This document shows, in pieces, positions 13,257-14,728 of a DNA stretch of 14,728 nt. The stretch comes from Rhizobium sp. Q54 (GTDB lineage: Bacteria > Pseudomonadota > Alphaproteobacteria > Rickettsiales > UBA1997), in contig CAMBFP010000014.1 of assembly GCA_945865745.1 (NCBI GenBank), positions 1 to 14,728 on the forward strand, read 5' to 3'. The notes beneath the pieces are model-generated. The model was not told the origin of the DNA. It made no database searches and saw only the letters and a program-made list of their open reading frames with translations. Made by a program: the position numbers and the translations under genes. Within the stretch, counting starts at the first letter, position 1. Every line of letters begins with the position of its first letter.

Positions 13257-13715
13257 ATGAGCAAACAAACAATCGTCGGCATCGAACAAATTCTTAAATC
13301 TTTACCGCATCGCTACCCATTTTTACTTGTGGATAAAGTTATTGAACTTGAGCTCGGCAAAAAAATTGTCGCGATCAAAAATGTAACCTTCAACGAGCCG
13401 CACTTTCTTGGACATTTCCCTGATCATCCAATAATGCCTGGCGTTCTAATCATTGAGGCGATGGCACAAGCAGGAGCCTTAATGGTAACTTCTGCCCCTG
13501 GTTTTAAACCAGAAGAAAAACTGGTTTATTTCATGTCGATCGATGGAGCAAAATTCAGAAAACCAGTAATTCCTGGCGATGTTTTAGAATTGCATGTTGA
13601 GGTTGTACAAAGCCGAGGCCCAGTCTGGAAACTTTCCGCTGTGGCTATCGTCGACGGACAAAAAGTTTCTGAAGCGCAACTTTCGGCAATGATTGTCGAT
13701 AAGGAGAAAAAATAA
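13257..13715 (+). CDS. fabZ: 3-hydroxyacyl-ACP dehydratase FabZ
   Basis: Cytoplasmic hot-dog-fold enzyme that dehydrates beta-hydroxyacyl-ACP in fatty acid elongation. The 152-residue protein has the substrate motif LPHRYPFLLVDKV (16-28), catalytic His53 in FLGHFPDHPIMPGVL and catalytic Glu67 in LIIEAMAQ. It shares one base with lpxA (TAATG), the usual fabZ-lpxA arrangement, in which FabZ and LpxA draw on the same 3-hydroxyacyl-ACP pool. No lpxD gene lies upstream; the preceding gene is on the other strand. Confidence 0.98.
   Translation: MSKQTIVGIEQILKSLPHRYPFLLVDKVIELELGKKIVAIKNVTFNEPHFLGHFPDHPIMPGVLIIEAMAQAGALMVTSAPGFKPEEKLVYFMSIDGAKFRKPVIPGDVLELHVEVVQSRGPVWKLSAVAIVDGQKVSEAQLSAMIVDKEKK
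13701..13706 (+). promoter_or_regulatory. Strong ribosome-binding site for lpxA
   Basis: AAGGAG lies 8 bases before the lpxA ATG, inside the end of fabZ. It is the clearest Shine-Dalgarno sequence in the window and fixes the lpxA start at 13715. Confidence 0.8.
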
Positions 13716-14524
13716 TGACGACAAAAATTCATCCAACCGCACTAGTCAGCAATAAAGCGCAGCTCGGCGACAATGTTGAAATCGGAGCATTTTCAATCAT
13801 TGGCGACGAGGTAAAAATTGGCGACGACACCACTATTAAATCGCACGTTGTAATCGAGGGCGACACAACGATTGGCAAAAATAATGTGATTTTTCCTTTT
13901 GCGACAATTGGCCTCGCGCCACAAGATCTTAAGTTCAGAAGTGAAAAGTCAAAAGTCGTAATCGGCGATAATAACAGCATTCGCGAATATGTGACGATTC
14001 ATATCGGCACGCGAGATGGCGCAATGCTAACTAAGATTGGCAATAATTGTTTGCTGATGGTTGGTGCGCACATCGCCCATGATTGCATAGTCGGAAATCA
14101 TGTCATTCTTGCTAATAATGCCACGCTCGCGGGACATGTTGAGCTTGGTGATTACGTCGTAATTGGCGGACTTTCTGCGCTACATCAATTCGTTCGTGTT
14201 GGCGCTGGAGCCATGATTGGCGGCATGTCTGGTGTTGAGCATGATGTCATTCCAAATGGCTTGGTAATGGGTGAGCGCGCCTCTCTCGCTGGCTTGAATC
14301 TTATTGGAATGAAACGTCGCGGTATTTCTCGAGAAGAAATTCATTCACTGCGCAACTTCTTCAAACAAGCCTTTGCCGAAAGTGAAAAAAGCTTTTCTGC
14401 GCGCGTTGAAGAAATTTCTAAAGAGTTCTCAAGCGAAACAGTTCAAGAGGTCGTGAGTTTTGTAAAATCAGAATCATCGCGTTCTTTCTGCCAGCCAAAA
14501 TCAACTCATAACCTCGGAAACTAA
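13715..14524 (+). CDS. lpxA: UDP-N-acetylglucosamine acyltransferase LpxA
   Basis: Transfers a 3-hydroxyacyl chain from ACP to UDP-GlcNAc, the first step of lipid A synthesis, so the cell should make LPS. The 269-residue protein is built of left-handed beta-helix hexapeptide repeats (through about residue 185) with catalytic His122 in GAHIAHDC, and ends in a helical region with LAGLNLIGMKRRG and the SLRNFFKQAF stretch. The usual INRGT substrate loop reads IHIGT (95-99), a modest deviation. It begins in the fabZ stop and is followed, one base after its own stop, by the dnaQ-type gene. Confidence 0.98.
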   Translation: MTTKIHPTALVSNKAQLGDNVEIGAFSIIGDEVKIGDDTTIKSHVVIEGDTTIGKNNVIFPFATIGLAPQDLKFRSEKSKVVIGDNNSIREYVTIHIGTRDGAMLTKIGNNCLLMVGAHIAHDCIVGNHVILANNATLAGHVELGDYVVIGGLSALHQFVRVGAGAMIGGMSGVEHDVIPNGLVMGERASLAGLNLIGMKRRGISREEIHSLRNFFKQAFAESEKSFSARVEEISKEFSSETVQEVVSFVKSESSRSFCQPKSTHNLGN

Positions 14525-14525
14525 A

Positions 14526-14728
14526 ATGCGCGAACTCTGTCTCGACATTGAAACCACCGGCCTCGATCCACGCAGCGGGCATCGCATTGTTGAAATCGCA
14601 GCAATCGAATTGGTGAATAAAGTTCGCACTGGAAATTTTTTTCACAGCTACGTCAATCCTAGGCGCGACATGCCTCAAGAGGCTTTCAAAATTCACGGAA
14701 TCTCCGGTGAATTTTTACGCGACAAACC
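14526..14728 (+). CDS. dnaQ: DnaQ-family 3'-5' exonuclease, DNA polymerase III epsilon (partial)
   Basis: Only the first 67 codons are inside the window; the frame is open at the right edge. The ExoI motif CLDIETTGLDP carries the metal ligands Asp7 and Glu9, and HRIVEIAAIELVN and IHGISGEFLRDK follow as in proofreading subunits. It starts directly after lpxA (TAAAATG), so it is probably in the same transcript. The epsilon subunit proofreads for DNA polymerase III; another DEDD exonuclease cannot be excluded from this fragment. Confidence 0.9.
   Translation, partial: MRELCLDIETTGLDPRSGHRIVEIAAIELVNKVRTGNFFHSYVNPRRDMPQEAFKIHGISGEFLRDK

Overview
The window looks like a chromosomal stretch of an AT-rich alphaproteobacterium, probably a reduced-genome or host-associated lineage near Rickettsiales or Holosporales; I cannot place it more closely by eye. 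The evidence is a two-piece, circularly permuted tmRNA of alphaproteobacterial type whose tag begins ANDNF, an alphaproteobacterial-type SspB, and scattered mur genes. A DAP-type MurE, LpxA, FabZ and DsbB show a Gram-negative envelope. The presence of Pgi argues against a Rickettsia-like loss of glycolysis.

Layout. Left edge (1-190): tRNA-Gly (cut by the edge) and tRNA-Tyr on the minus strand. 191-1679: a ThiF/MoeB-family E1-like enzyme and endonuclease III (nth), both minus, separated by an inverted repeat that also encodes the last codons and stop of nth. 1755-4677: murC, a GNAT acetyltransferase and an exodeoxyribonuclease III gene, plus strand. 4821-5182: the two-piece tmRNA gene (acceptor piece first, then coding piece). 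5202-8381: a tightly packed run sspB-plsY-pyrF-murE. 8343-8770: an exact-length 214-bp tandem duplication over the convergent murE/tgt 3' ends, each copy carrying a long hairpin. 8687-9805: tgt (minus), whose start codon overlaps that of the divergent ccmG/dsbE-like thioredoxin gene (9804-10355). Then a hairpin, tRNA-Cys and pgi-dsbB. A degenerate ZnuA/TroA-type binding protein lies convergent to dsbB and overlaps it. The right end is fabZ-lpxA and the beginning of a dnaQ-type exonuclease gene, cut by the edge.

How the genes fit together. The most notable part is 4821-5720. The tmRNA, which tags proteins from stalled ribosomes, sits directly upstream of the gene for SspB, the adaptor that carries tagged proteins to ClpXP. 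The tag reads ANDNF ANDNF and then ELTPATKVAFA. The SspB-recognised segment is therefore present twice in tandem, with only synonymous differences between the two copies. This suggests a tag/adaptor pair that has diverged together. The other genes are housekeeping: peptidoglycan precursors (murC, murE), phospholipid and lipid A synthesis (plsY, fabZ, lpxA), pyrimidines (pyrF), tRNA queuosine (tgt), base-excision repair (nth, xth) and envelope disulfide chemistry (dsbB, ccmG-like).
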